Shown: piece by piece, positions 1 through 8,578 of the stretch | Layout of the letters: every line of letters starts with the position of its first letter | Position numbering within the stretch: position 1 is the first letter of the stretch | Assembly: GCF_024722015.1 (NCBI RefSeq) | Contig: NZ_JANQBD010000014.1 | Coordinates: 62,001-126,000 of the forward strand | Length of the DNA stretch: 64,000 nt | Direction: 5' to 3' | From: Paenibacillus radicis (ex Xue et al. 2023) | Lineage (GTDB): Bacteria; Bacillota; Bacilli; Paenibacillales; NBRC-103111 | Notes under the pieces: generated by a model | Seen by the model: only the letters and a program-made list of their open reading frames with translations | Database searches by the model: none | Told to the model about the DNA's origin: nothing | Position numbers and translations under genes: made by a program

Positions 1-977
1 CTTGCGGAAAAACGGAGGCAACAGGTGCAGGGGCAAAAAGCCAAGCAGCGGGAAGCGATAAGCCCAAGGAAAAGGTTGTCGTGAATATCGGCGTTCAAGG
101 TAAAACAGGTATTTTTCCATACGCTCGTGAAAAAGGATATTTCGAAAAAGCTTTTGCCAAAGTCGGTGCCGAGGTCAAATGGAGCGAATTTGCCAGCGGT
201 CCTCCGCATTTTGAAGCTTTAACGGCAGGCAGGCTGGATTTTGGAGCCGTAGGCGGGACACCGGTTGTCTCCGGACAAACTGGGGACGTTGATTTCAAGG
301 CGATTGCGGTAACAGCAGACGGTAAGAAAGGCAACTTTATTGTCGTGCCGAAGAATAGTCCAATCAAGGACCTCAAGGATTTGAAGGGGAAAAAAGTAGG
401 GGTGGCTAAAGGCAGCAGCGCCTATAACTTTCTCTACATGGCCATTGATAAAGGAGGGCTAAAGGGCGATGATATTAAAGCCATTCAGCTCCAGCCTGAC
501 GAAGCAAGACCTGCATTAGACAGCGGGGCTCTGGATGCTTGGTCGATCTGGGAACCGTATGCCGCAACGGCTGTTTTCCAGACAGGGGCCAAAATATTGG
601 TTAGCGGACAAGACTTGAATATTAATGCGCCCAGCTTTATCGTTGCTAGAACTAAATTTACACAGGAGCATCCCGATCTGACTGTGGCATTTCTGAAAGC
701 CTACGAGGAAGCGCGTACTTATTACGTTGGACATTTGGATGAAGTAACCGATGATTTGGTCAAATCGCAAAAGCTGGACAAAGAAATTATTAGCACTGTT
801 TTGAAAAATTCCGAGCCAATCCTTTCTCCAATAACACCTGAGTTTGCCAAAGCGCATCAAGAACAGGCAGACTTCCTTTTCTCAGTTGGAGCCATTAACA
901 AGAAGCTGGACACATCTAAAGTGATGGAGAGCAAATTCGTGGAGCAGGCCTTAAAGGAAATCAAAGAGAAGAAGTAA
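1..977 (+). CDS. Aliphatic-sulfonate/nitrate-type ABC substrate-binding lipoprotein, 5' partial
   Basis: The 3' part of a binding protein whose start lies left of the window. Codons run in frame from base 3, and the first is TGC followed by GGA AAA, read as the lipobox cysteine. Almost the whole mature protein is therefore present, and only the signal peptide is missing. After a short Ala/Gly/Lys linker comes an SsuA-like fold: VNIGVQGKTGIFPYAREKG, then FEALTAGRLDFG, DLKGKKVGVAKGSSAYNF and ALDSGALDAWSIWEPYA, typical of the sulfonate/nitrate/taurine family. It probably captures an organosulfonate outside the membrane for an importer encoded to the left. A good terminator follows at 1041-1076. 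The GTG at 81 is only an internal codon. Ligand identity is inferred. Confidence 0.82.
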   Translation, partial: CGKTEATGAGAKSQAAGSDKPKEKVVVNIGVQGKTGIFPYAREKGYFEKAFAKVGAEVKWSEFASGPPHFEALTAGRLDFGAVGGTPVVSGQTGDVDFKAIAVTADGKKGNFIVVPKNSPIKDLKDLKGKKVGVAKGSSAYNFLYMAIDKGGLKGDDIKAIQLQPDEARPALDSGALDAWSIWEPYAATAVFQTGAKILVSGQDLNINAPSFIVARTKFTQEHPDLTVAFLKAYEEARTYYVGHLDEVTDDLVKSQKLDKEIISTVLKNSEPILSPITPEFAKAHQEQADFLFSVGAINKKLDTSKVMESKFVEQALKEIKEKK

Positions 978-1040
978 CCAGAGAGAAGCATTTAGAAAAT
1001 AGAGAATATCTAAAAGAGGAATATGATTTGAGATGAAATG

Positions 1041-1076
1041 AAAGATGAGGGGAATGGTTCCCTCGTCTTTTTGTTC
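1041..1076 (+). terminator. Rho-independent terminator after the binding protein
   Basis: The arm AAAGATGAGGGGAA pairs with TTCCCTCGTCTTT around a TGG loop, with one bulged G and one G-U pair. TTTTTG follows. It lies 64 bases after the stop at 977. Confidence 0.8.
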
Positions 1077-1137
1077 GTATAACTAATAAATAGCCAGCAT
1101 ACGGTATTAAAAACGTAACTAATTGGAGGTTATACAT

Positions 1138-1953
1138 GTGCCGGATGCATTTGTAATACGGTCTATTGATGAAATACGTTTTTGGTCCCGCATAATGAAG
1201 GAGCATTCGCTCTTTCTAAGATTAGGCTTTCGCTGTGAAGATACACAACTTATTAATGAAGCCAATTATTTTTATAAATTGTTCGAAGGGATTGAGCAGC
1301 GTTCTCACGCCTTTGGTGTGGATACAGATCCTACAACTATTCAAAAATTCAACATCGAAGTTCACACGGCCGCATCTCATATTTGGGCTTTTAAAAGAAA
1401 AATATTAGGACTTATATTAACCTGTCAGCTTCCCGGACAAAATAACTTTCCCTTATTAGTAGATCATACAAGCCGAGAAGCGAATTATTTCAGGAATCGA
1501 TTGGTGGAGCTTAACCAAGGGAAATTGGAGCCCTTGCAGGATGCTATTATTGATGAAAATGTGTTTTTCTTAAAAATCATGGCTGATCACGCCAAATTCA
1601 TTGGGCATCTTCTGGATCCTTCAGAGCGCAAGCTAGTTGACCAGGCTCGAGAATTTAGCCATGATTTTGATCAATTACTGTTCCAGGCACAGGACTTGGA
1701 TTCGATGCGGCCACAATCCCAAACACAACCTCTTTTAAATCAATTTCTAGACCAAAACAGAGTTTCTGTAAAAGCATTGCGTGATTTCAAGCAAACAGCT
1801 AGAGATTTAATTAATCAATGCAAAATTAAAAGCATTATCCATCCATTATTGGCGGATCATGTCTTCCGGGAAGCGGAGCGGTTTTTAGAAATTATTGATA
1901 TGTTCGAAGGAGCGCTAACAGGTACGGACAAACGAGTAAGTTCAACTCACTAA
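1138..1953 (+). CDS. DUF2935 domain protein
   Basis: A 271-residue cytosolic all-helical protein resembling the DUF2935 family of Bacillus and Paenibacillus. It shows two similar halves with repeated acidic/His helices: EHSLFLRLGF, then DHTSREANYF in the first half, and DHAKFIGHLL, then DHVFREAERFLE in the second. These E/D-H pairs look like metal ligands of a four-helix bundle, but the function is not known. The start is GTG at 1138, preceded by GGAGG at 1125-1129 with an eight-base spacer. The nearby ATG at 1136 is out of frame, and the earlier TTG overlaps the ribosome site. It appears monocistronic and ends just before a repeat cluster. Confidence 0.75.
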   Translation: MPDAFVIRSIDEIRFWSRIMKEHSLFLRLGFRCEDTQLINEANYFYKLFEGIEQRSHAFGVDTDPTTIQKFNIEVHTAASHIWAFKRKILGLILTCQLPGQNNFPLLVDHTSREANYFRNRLVELNQGKLEPLQDAIIDENVFFLKIMADHAKFIGHLLDPSERKLVDQAREFSHDFDQLLFQAQDLDSMRPQSQTQPLLNQFLDQNRVSVKALRDFKQTARDLINQCKIKSIIHPLLADHVFREAERFLEIIDMFEGALTGTDKRVSSTH

Positions 1954-1955
1954 GC

Positions 1956-2108
1956 CCCCCATCAAAGCAAATGCGGAACGACGATGCCTTATTTGTTCCA
2001 AAAGACCCTCCATCGTAGCAACTACGGAACGACGATGCCTTATTTGTTCCAAAAGACCCTATATCGTAGCAACTACGGAACAACGATGCCTTATTTTGCT
2101 ATTTGCAG
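1956..2108. repeat. 51-bp tandem repeat, about three copies
   Basis: The block beginning CGGAACGACGATGCC recurs at 1974, 2025 and 2076, exactly 51 bases apart, with only a few differences. A partial upstream copy (CCCCCCATCAAAGCAAATGCGG) matches the CCCTCCATCGTAGCAACTACGG section of the others. The copies contain no gene. Confidence 0.85.
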
Positions 2109-2129
2109 CCATATAGACGCAGATATGCT

Positions 2130-2206
2130 GAAATAAGGTACTGTCGTTCCGCTAAGGGCACGTTTTCATACCAAAAACCACAAATAACGAATCGTCGTTC
2201 CGCCTG
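2130..2206. repeat. Inverted copies of the 51-bp repeat core
   Basis: AAATAAGGTACTGTCGTTCCGC (split here as AAATAAGGTACTG and TCGTTCCGC) at about 2130-2151 is the near-perfect reverse complement of the repeat core GCGGAACGACGATGCCTTAT. A second inverted core, CGTCGTTCCGCC, lies at about 2194-2205. The region can fold back on the direct copies. The rest of 1954-2283 holds no gene that I can see. Confidence 0.65.
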
Positions 2207-2260
2207 CCGATGGCTCCCCGTTTCCTTTTCGTCCTATCGTTGTGGACAAGTCAAGCATAG

Positions 2261-2282
2261 AATGAAGACGCCTCTCTTCATT
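2261..2282 (-). terminator. Small hairpin after the DUF4091 gene
   Basis: AATGAAGA and TCTTCATT pair around a six-base loop, two bases past the stop codon at 2284-2286. No clear T run follows on the minus strand, so termination is uncertain. Confidence 0.35.
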
Positions 2283-2283
2283 T

Positions 2284-4011
2284 TCAATTCCCTTGTCCTG
2301 AACGGTACAGTTCATCATAATCATCCGGTTCAAAGCTATACAATTGTTGGGACGGAATTCCGGAATCCCCATGAAGATCGCTTATCTCTTGAAACCGAAA
2401 TACTTTTTGCAGCGCCCTCTCGACCTGATCCCCACGTCCGGACTGCTTGAGCAGCTGCATGAATTCGTAATCGCGAATCCCGCGCTGAAGCCACTTATAT
2501 CGCAATGATAAGAGGGGTTTCCCGTTTGGCCCGGGGTACACGAAATTCGTATCACCAGCAGGCCACACCGTAGGACGGCAAATTATATTTTCAAGCGGCC
2601 GGTCCGTCCATGCAGTGTAGTTCCAACGCAAAAATCCATCCAACTTCAGCTTCTCCACCATCCACGGGATTACACGCGCCTCGATAGAGGGAGATTTCAG
2701 AAATGTATTTGGCCTGGAAGGCTCACAACATACATAGTATACCAGCTTTCCGGGAATGAGCGGACGCATGCTTTGAAGATACTCATATTCCGTCACAACA
2801 GCAGAGAACAAAGGCACGTAATCCTTAATACCTGTTGCCTCTTTACGTATAAACTCGACATGGTTGATAGCCGTCTTGTACGAAAAGGCCGGGGCAGCTT
2901 CCCTCAGAATGGTCATCCTTTGCTGAAACAGCTCCCAGTCGGCAGGCTCATCGGCAACAATCCTGACGCGGTCTATCCACTCTTTCTCCACACAATGTGT
3001 TTCCAGCGCCGAAATGTAATCCTTAACCTGAGCCGCCTCCCTCATAAACCGGTAGCAGCCGCCAGCTTCATCGTAATATCGAATTCGGATTGCATCGGGA
3101 TACCCCTCTACAATGGCACCATACCCGGCATCCGGGTATTGCCAGTTGTTCAATAGTCCGAATATTTCGATTTCCGAAGTGATCCCGTATTTTTCACCTA
3201 AAGCTATGTAACGGTCAAGGAATGAAAAATCATAGAAGAATGTACCATCCGATGCTCTGCGAACCGGCACGATACTATATTCAAATAAATCATGAGGCTC
3301 CCTGTCGAGGTAGGTCTGCTGGCCGTTCCAAGCAGACTCGGAGATAAGTACGGACAACGCCTTTTGTCCCAGATCAGCCAGCTTTTGCAAATATTGCTCC
3401 AGAATACCAAAATGCTCATCAGACCAATACTCCACCTGGTATTTTCGTGCAATGTTACAGTTGTGCTGCCATAAATCGAGGTAAAAGGTGTAATCCCTTG
3501 CTTCAGGAAGCTGCTCCTCATTTACAGTAACAGTAAAGGTAAGCTCCTTTTCCAGTACCTCATCCTCAAAAAGCGTATGCGAATAAAACTTGAGCTTTCC
3601 CTCATAACTTCCAGCCGGCGTATTTTCCCCCGCTTCAAATTCAAGCCAGACCTGCTGTATTTGCCGCTTGCTCACGAAGATATGACGGTCTTCCAGAAGC
3701 ACGTCTGATTTCAGCGACCGGTCATCGTCTTCGATGAATCCGACAAGCTTTACCTCGGAGGTTAACGAGCCTTCCATTTCAAGCTCCATCCTTACGATTT
3801 TGAGCGGCCCCCCTTTCCAAAAAAATGAATCCTTACTAACCGCCAGCACAAAATCTTCAACATCCGAGCAAACTACTGCCTGTAGAGCTGCACTATCCCT
3901 TCTATTGCAACATAAATTCATATTATAAACGGCTGTATCCTTGCGACCTTGATCCCAGAAATTTTTTGCCCAAGTATATTTGTAAAACATCGACTGCAAA
4001 CCGAAGTGCAT
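2284..4011 (-). CDS. DUF4091 glycoside-hydrolase-like protein
   Basis: A 575-residue protein without an obvious signal peptide. It resembles the DUF4091 group of (beta/alpha)8-barrel glycosidase-like proteins, related to family GH123. An N-terminal beta-rich part (residues 1-170) is followed by a barrel-like region with FYLDLWQHNCN, EIEIFGLLNNWQYPD and RVRIVADEPADWELF. The C-terminal section WPAGDTNFVYPG, LRYKWLQRGIRDYEFMQL is characteristic of DUF4091. The Asp-Glu pair in VADEPAD is a candidate catalytic site by analogy with GH123, which is inference. The ATG has GGGGGG six bases upstream. It stands alone between the 51-bp repeats and the purine operon terminators. Substrate unknown. Confidence 0.72.
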   Translation of the reverse strand: MHFGLQSMFYKYTWAKNFWDQGRKDTAVYNMNLCCNRRDSAALQAVVCSDVEDFVLAVSKDSFFWKGGPLKIVRMELEMEGSLTSEVKLVGFIEDDDRSLKSDVLLEDRHIFVSKRQIQQVWLEFEAGENTPAGSYEGKLKFYSHTLFEDEVLEKELTFTVTVNEEQLPEARDYTFYLDLWQHNCNIARKYQVEYWSDEHFGILEQYLQKLADLGQKALSVLISESAWNGQQTYLDREPHDLFEYSIVPVRRASDGTFFYDFSFLDRYIALGEKYGITSEIEIFGLLNNWQYPDAGYGAIVEGYPDAIRIRYYDEAGGCYRFMREAAQVKDYISALETHCVEKEWIDRVRIVADEPADWELFQQRMTILREAAPAFSYKTAINHVEFIRKEATGIKDYVPLFSAVVTEYEYLQSMRPLIPGKLVYYVCCEPSRPNTFLKSPSIEARVIPWMVEKLKLDGFLRWNYTAWTDRPLENIICRPTVWPAGDTNFVYPGPNGKPLLSLRYKWLQRGIRDYEFMQLLKQSGRGDQVERALQKVFRFQEISDLHGDSGIPSQQLYSFEPDDYDELYRSGQGN

Positions 4012-4083
4012 AGTTATCCCCCCAGCTTTTGGAAAATTCCTCTCCTTCCTACCCTACACTTTTTCCCATATCTGTGTCTATAT

Positions 4084-4111
4084 AAAAAAATCCCCACAAA
4101 GTGGGGTTTTG
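4084..4111 (-). terminator. Second terminator of the puc operon
   Basis: CCCCAC-AAA-GTGGGG stem at 4092-4106. On the minus strand it is followed by seven T residues (A run at 4084-4090). It lies downstream of the terminator at 4168-4198 and upstream of the DUF4091 start. Confidence 0.75.
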
Positions 4112-4167
4112 CTTCGAAGTTGATTCAGATACTTTGCGGGGAGCCCCTAACATATAAATTCTGGCCG

Positions 4168-4198
4168 TAAAAAAAGCCAACCCGTCATGGATTGACTT
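4168..4198 (-). terminator. First terminator of the puc operon
   Basis: On the minus strand AGTCAATCC pairs fully (with G-U pairs) with GGGTTGGCT around a five-base loop and runs into TTTTTTT. It lies about 100 bases after the last gene of the operon. Confidence 0.78.
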
Positions 4199-4301
4199 CT
4201 TTCAGCTATAATTGTGCTTGCATCGTCCCCACACACTAATCAGCCAACGCTACGATGGAGCCCGGCAACCCGCTACTTTGCAGCCGATAATCATTATTCA
4301 G

Positions 4302-5897
4302 TCACCATCCAATCGCCAAACCGTCTCCCCGCGGATCTGCCGCCCCGCTCAATTGGCCGTCTGGGTGAATCATAATCCCTTGGGCTTGCCCTGTTGCAGG
4401 GTCCCATGTTTCTAATACTTCGACCCTATGCCCCCACGCGCGGAGTTGATTAATCGTGGAGTCCAGCTTGCGATTTTCCATCTTCAACGTATCGCTGTCC
4501 ACCCCCCAGGTCCGTCCGTACACCCAACGAGGCAATGCAATGGCTTCTTGAATGGAGCAGTTGTAATCGAGCACGCCGGTTATCAACGAAAGCTGAGTTT
4601 GCGGCTGCCCTTCACCGCCCTGAGTACCCATAAGCAGGAAGGGTTTTCCTTCACGCAAAACCATTCCTGGCATTAAAGTATGGAAGGTTCGTTTGCCCGG
4701 AGCCAGCGCATTTACATCACTCGAGTCCAATGAAAAAAAAGAACCGCGGTTTTGCATAATGACTCCCGTATCACCCGCGGTATACGCGCTTCCGAAATCA
4801 TAATACAAGCTTTGAATAAAGGACACCGCATTGCCTTCATCATCGACTGCCGCCGCATAAGCTGTATCTTGGCCCATAGCCTTGGATAAGAATGCTTCTC
4901 CCTCAGGAGGGGAGAGCTGAATTTTCCGGTAAAGCGTTCTTGCATACTCTTTGGACAATAACCGATCCAATGGAATTTCATTAAAATCAGGATCTGTCAA
5001 ATAGGCATCGCGGTCACTGAACGCTTTCTTAACTACTTCCGTTAATAAATGGTAAAACTCAGCAGAATGCCGGGGAATTTCGGATAATTCCGTTTGTTCC
5101 AGCATATTCAGCATCATGAGTGCCGAAAAACCTTGCGAATTAGGAGGCATCTGGACAATGGTGCTGCCACGGTAAGTGCTTGAGACCGGCTTAACCCATT
5201 CGCCGCGATGGGAACGGAAGTCATCCTCGATGAGGATTCCTCCATCCTTGCGCATGGCATCGACTATGCGCTGCATAAGTTTGCCTTTATAGAAGACTTC
5301 CCTGCCTCCATCACTAATCATTTTTAATGTATCTGCAAGCTCGGGCTGAAGAAGCTTTTCTCCTATTTGAAGCGGTACGCCATTAGGCATGAACGTGCTC
5401 CGCATTGATTCCTGTGTAATAAGAATTTCTTTATCCTTAACGATCCACCGGTGCAAATCCCGGGAAACCGGTACACCTTTCTCCGCATATGCAATGGCTG
5501 GCTCCAGCAGCTTTTCCCAGGCAAGCTTTCCGTACTCGGACCATACCTCCCACCACGCATCAACCATACCCGGGACTGTAATGGAGCTTAGTACACCGCG
5601 CTGCGGGATAGCCTTCAACCCTTTGTCCAAATAAAACCCGGGTGATATCTGACTCCCCGAACGACCGCTCCCGTTAAATCCTTTCACTTCACCGCTTTTT
5701 GCATCATAGATGAGGAAGAAGGCGTCTCCGCCCAATCCCGTCATGTGGGGATAGACGACTGCTAGTGTCGCACTGACAGCAACTGAGGCATCGAATGCAT
5801 TGCCCCCCTGCTGCAAAATCGAGCAGCCGACAACGCTGGCCAAATGCTGCGGCGAAGCAACCATGCCTCGATAAGCGACAGGCATAATATTATTCAT
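4302..5897 (-). CDS. Gamma-glutamyltransferase-family protein, probable oxamate amidohydrolase (HpxW/YwrD-like)
   Basis: A 531-residue Ntn-hydrolase of the gamma-glutamyltransferase superfamily. It starts AYRGMVASPQHLAS and GGNAFDASVAVSATLAV. The self-processing threonine is probably Thr345 in GQDTAYAAAVD. No signal peptide is visible, so it is likely cytosolic, unlike secreted Ggt. Its ATG overlaps the pucG stop by four bases (ATGA), implying translational coupling. In Klebsiella, HpxW of this superfamily hydrolyses oxamate to oxalate and ammonia. Coupling to a ureidoglycine-glyoxylate aminotransferase, whose product is oxalurate, favours that role here. A glutathione-type transferase remains possible. 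It is the last gene before two terminators. Confidence 0.75.
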   Translation of the reverse strand: MNNIMPVAYRGMVASPQHLASVVGCSILQQGGNAFDASVAVSATLAVVYPHMTGLGGDAFFLIYDAKSGEVKGFNGSGRSGSQISPGFYLDKGLKAIPQRGVLSSITVPGMVDAWWEVWSEYGKLAWEKLLEPAIAYAEKGVPVSRDLHRWIVKDKEILITQESMRSTFMPNGVPLQIGEKLLQPELADTLKMISDGGREVFYKGKLMQRIVDAMRKDGGILIEDDFRSHRGEWVKPVSSTYRGSTIVQMPPNSQGFSALMMLNMLEQTELSEIPRHSAEFYHLLTEVVKKAFSDRDAYLTDPDFNEIPLDRLLSKEYARTLYRKIQLSPPEGEAFLSKAMGQDTAYAAAVDDEGNAVSFIQSLYYDFGSAYTAGDTGVIMQNRGSFFSLDSSDVNALAPGKRTFHTLMPGMVLREGKPFLLMGTQGGEGQPQTQLSLITGVLDYNCSIQEAIALPRWVYGRTWGVDSDTLKMENRKLDSTINQLRAWGHRVEVLETWDPATGQAQGIMIHPDGQLSGAADPRGDGLAIGW

Positions 5898-7129
5898 CGA
5901 GTATCCCTCCCATACACATCAAGAGCAGCTTGAACCGCTTGGCCCGCATACACTTGAAAGCCATGACGAAGCAGCACAGCTTCGAGTGCTCCAAGAGTCA
6001 GCAGAACATTTTTCTTATTGCAGCTAAAACCCATGGTTCCAATTCTCCATATTCTCCCTTTTAGAGGGCCGAACGAGCTTGCAATTTCGATTCCAAATTC
6101 CTGAAGAAGCATGCTTCTGACAGATTCACCGTCCACTCCATCCGGAATAAGTAGGCAAGCAACAACCGGGAGCTTGCAGGATGGGTCGCCGAAGAGCGCA
6201 AGTCCCATAGCTTCGATACCAGCAATTAGCGCTTGCTCATGATAGGAATGGCGAGCAAAGCGTTCTGTCAAGCCTTCCTCCAGCACAAGTCTTAGTCCCT
6301 CACGGAGTGCATACAGCATGGAGGTGGCTTCCGTATGATGATTCAGCCTTGCTGAGCTCCAATAATCCTGAAGCTGGCTCAAGTCAAAATAATTGCTCCG
6401 CACTACAGCCCCTTCTGCAAAACCAGATGCGCCAGGGTCCCGAAGTCCACGCTCAATCCTTTTGCGCTTCAGCACTTTAGCCTCCGCTCTCTCATTGTAA
6501 GTAATCGGCGCCATACCAGCCGGAACCGACAGGCACTTCTGGGTGCCGCCTATTACAGCATCAAGCATCCACTCGTCTGTTTTCACTTCTGTTCCGCCAA
6601 TAGTAGCCACTGCATCAACCACAAGTAACGCATCCAGCTCCCTGCAAGCTTTTCCTATATCGGTAAGCGGTTGAATTCGGCCAGTAGAGGTTTCCCCATG
6701 CACAATTGCAACTAGATCAGGACGTATTTCCCTGATGCGTTCAATGATAGCTGCGGGCTCAAATACAAGTCCCCACTCTTGCTCCATCGTTATTACCTCA
6801 GCGCCGCATCGTTCTGAAATTTCTACCAGCAGATGGCCGAAACGTCCAAAAATCGGCACCAGTACCCGGTCTCCCGGTTCGATTAAGCTGGTAAGCACCG
6901 CTTCAATACCCGAACGCGATGTCCCATCAATAGGAAAAGCCCACCGATTATTCGTTTGAAACAATTCCTTGAGCATCTCCATAGTTTCATTCATAATATC
7001 TGTAAATTCAGGATCGAACTGTCCCAAAATAGGGAGCGACATGGCGCGCAAAACGCGCGGATCAACCTCAACCGGTCCCGGGGTCATAATTATTCGTAAG
7101 GATGGGGCTAGATCTCTGTATTTTTTCAT
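5894..7129 (-). CDS. pucG: (S)-ureidoglycine--glyoxylate aminotransferase
   Basis: A 411-residue class V PLP aminotransferase, close in length to B. subtilis PucG. The N-terminus RIIMTPGPVEVDPRVL and GQFDPEFTDIMNE is typical of the alanine-glyoxylate aminotransferase group. The cofactor aspartate is in VVDAVATIGGTE and the Schiff-base lysine is Lys198 in GGTQKCLSVPAG. PucG transfers the amino group of ureidoglycine to glyoxylate, giving oxalurate and glycine. The pathway context (allantoinase and allantoate amidohydrolase immediately upstream) fits this better than serine- or alanine-glyoxylate transamination. It lies 87 bases after pucF and overlaps the next gene by ATGA. Confidence 0.88.
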   Translation of the reverse strand: MKKYRDLAPSLRIIMTPGPVEVDPRVLRAMSLPILGQFDPEFTDIMNETMEMLKELFQTNNRWAFPIDGTSRSGIEAVLTSLIEPGDRVLVPIFGRFGHLLVEISERCGAEVITMEQEWGLVFEPAAIIERIREIRPDLVAIVHGETSTGRIQPLTDIGKACRELDALLVVDAVATIGGTEVKTDEWMLDAVIGGTQKCLSVPAGMAPITYNERAEAKVLKRKRIERGLRDPGASGFAEGAVVRSNYFDLSQLQDYWSSARLNHHTEATSMLYALREGLRLVLEEGLTERFARHSYHEQALIAGIEAMGLALFGDPSCKLPVVACLLIPDGVDGESVRSMLLQEFGIEIASSFGPLKGRIWRIGTMGFSCNKKNVLLTLGALEAVLLRHGFQVYAGQAVQAALDVYGRDTR

Positions 7130-7216
7130 ATTCCGCTTCCCCCTACATAGTTTCGCAAAAAATACTTCATGAACATTCCGTTGTATAGTTTGTTCGAGAA
7201 TGCCCCATTGGTTCTC

Positions 7217-8491
7217 TCACTTGTATGCTAGTGAATAGAGCAGGTCCAGCAGCACAATGATTCCTGCACCAAGATCAGCCGGTTCCGTGTATTCAGCCGG
7301 TGAATGACTAATCCCTTTATGGCTTGGAACGAACAACATAGCTGTTGGGCATATCGGTGCGAACAATTGGGCGTCATGACCCGCCCCACTGTACATCTTT
7401 TTGAAGCTTAAATTCCGGGAATTACAGCTGCTTTGAAGCAAATCCGTTAATTCCGTATTCATTAGGATAGGAGCAGCGTCCATCCATTGTTGGGCGGATA
7501 AAGTGAGGCCGCAGCTCTCTGCGATTCGTTGCAGCTTATTTATTACAGTCGTGCAAAATCCATTCAATTCCATTTCACTAGTATGCCTGACATCCAAAGT
7601 GAATTTCACACATCCAGGCACTACATTGGATGCTCCCGAAACAACCTCAAGCTTACCAACCGTAGCCACCAACGGATCACCATAGTTAAGCGCTTCATTA
7701 CGAATAGCAATGATCATTTCGCTTGCTCCGCATAATGCATCACGTCTGTAGCCCATTGGAGTCGTGCCAGCATGATTAGACTCACCTGTCACCTCAAGGG
7801 TAAACCTTCGTTGTCCAACAATTCCTTGTACGATTCCAATCGATTGACGCTCCCGTTCCAATACATTGCCTTGTTCTATGTGAAGCTCTATAAATGCAGC
7901 CCAGTCGGATCGATTGCCTGGCTGGTAATGACTCAATCCAAAGCCTGCTTGATACATGGCATTAGCCAATGTCACACCTTCGCTGTCGCAAACCTCAGGA
8001 GGAGTCTGTGTTGAGAACAAACCCGTCACATTGCCCGAGCCCCAAAAGGTTAACGGGAAGCGGCTTCCTTCCTCTTCCGCGAAGGATACGACCTCGATTG
8101 TACGCAGCGGTTGACCATACTGCTCCTTCAAATACTTTACGGCCAGAACAGCCGCCACAATGCCGTAAGCCCCGTCATAACGGCCTCCACTTAGCACAGT
8201 ATCGATATGGGAGCCCGTTAGTACAGCCCCTGCTGCCGCCCGACTTCCTTCCATTCGTCCAAACAGGTTTCCCGCTTCATCATAATAGGGGCTAAGTCCT
8301 GAAGCCAGCATATGATCCTGTAATGCGGATTGCGCTTCCTGCCAGACCTGACTGTACAAAAGGCGAGTAACCCCTCCATCTGGGTCACCTCCGAATTGCG
8401 CTAACCACTCCAGCATACTGGCAGCTTCCGAAGCAAACCTGCGGACGAGTTCATCCTTGGATGAGGGAGCCTGATGTATACTTTTTTCCAT
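7217..8491 (-). CDS. pucF: Allantoate amidohydrolase
   Basis: A 424-residue M20-family metalloamidase (allantoate amidohydrolase/N-carbamoylase group). It hydrolyses allantoate to ureidoglycine, CO2 and ammonia. Metal-binding motifs are visible: TGSHIDTV, DGAYGIVAA, SFAEEEGSRFP, ELHIEQG, and the late SGAGHDAQLFAPICPTAMLF and GISHSPAEY. The dimerisation part VTGESNHAGTTPM is intact. I place the start at the ATG at 8489-8491, because GGAGG lies five bases upstream; the more upstream in-frame ATG (8503) overlaps that site. It is part of the puc operon, after allantoinase. Confidence 0.9.
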   Translation of the reverse strand: MEKSIHQAPSSKDELVRRFASEAASMLEWLAQFGGDPDGGVTRLLYSQVWQEAQSALQDHMLASGLSPYYDEAGNLFGRMEGSRAAAGAVLTGSHIDTVLSGGRYDGAYGIVAAVLAVKYLKEQYGQPLRTIEVVSFAEEEGSRFPLTFWGSGNVTGLFSTQTPPEVCDSEGVTLANAMYQAGFGLSHYQPGNRSDWAAFIELHIEQGNVLERERQSIGIVQGIVGQRRFTLEVTGESNHAGTTPMGYRRDALCGASEMIIAIRNEALNYGDPLVATVGKLEVVSGASNVVPGCVKFTLDVRHTSEMELNGFCTTVINKLQRIAESCGLTLSAQQWMDAAPILMNTELTDLLQSSCNSRNLSFKKMYSGAGHDAQLFAPICPTAMLFVPSHKGISHSPAEYTEPADLGAGIIVLLDLLYSLAYK

Positions 8492-8520
8492 AGATTCCTC
8501 CATTTCCGCATTGGCATTGA

Positions 8521-8578
8521 CGCTTGGAGCAACTTGGGTTACTTGAAGTACTTCGAGTACTTGAATTACTCGGAGTCA
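8521..8578. repeat. Short imperfect repeats between allantoinase and pucF
   Basis: The 85-base gap contains ACTTGAAGTACTTCGAGT and related ACTTGAATTACTCGGAGT units, plus the palindrome GAAGTACTTC. It could form a hairpin in the operon mRNA. No function can be assigned. Confidence 0.4.

Noticed and set aside
1956..2206. CRISPR array
   Set aside because: The 51-base units are wholly repetitive with no unique spacers and no cas genes nearby.
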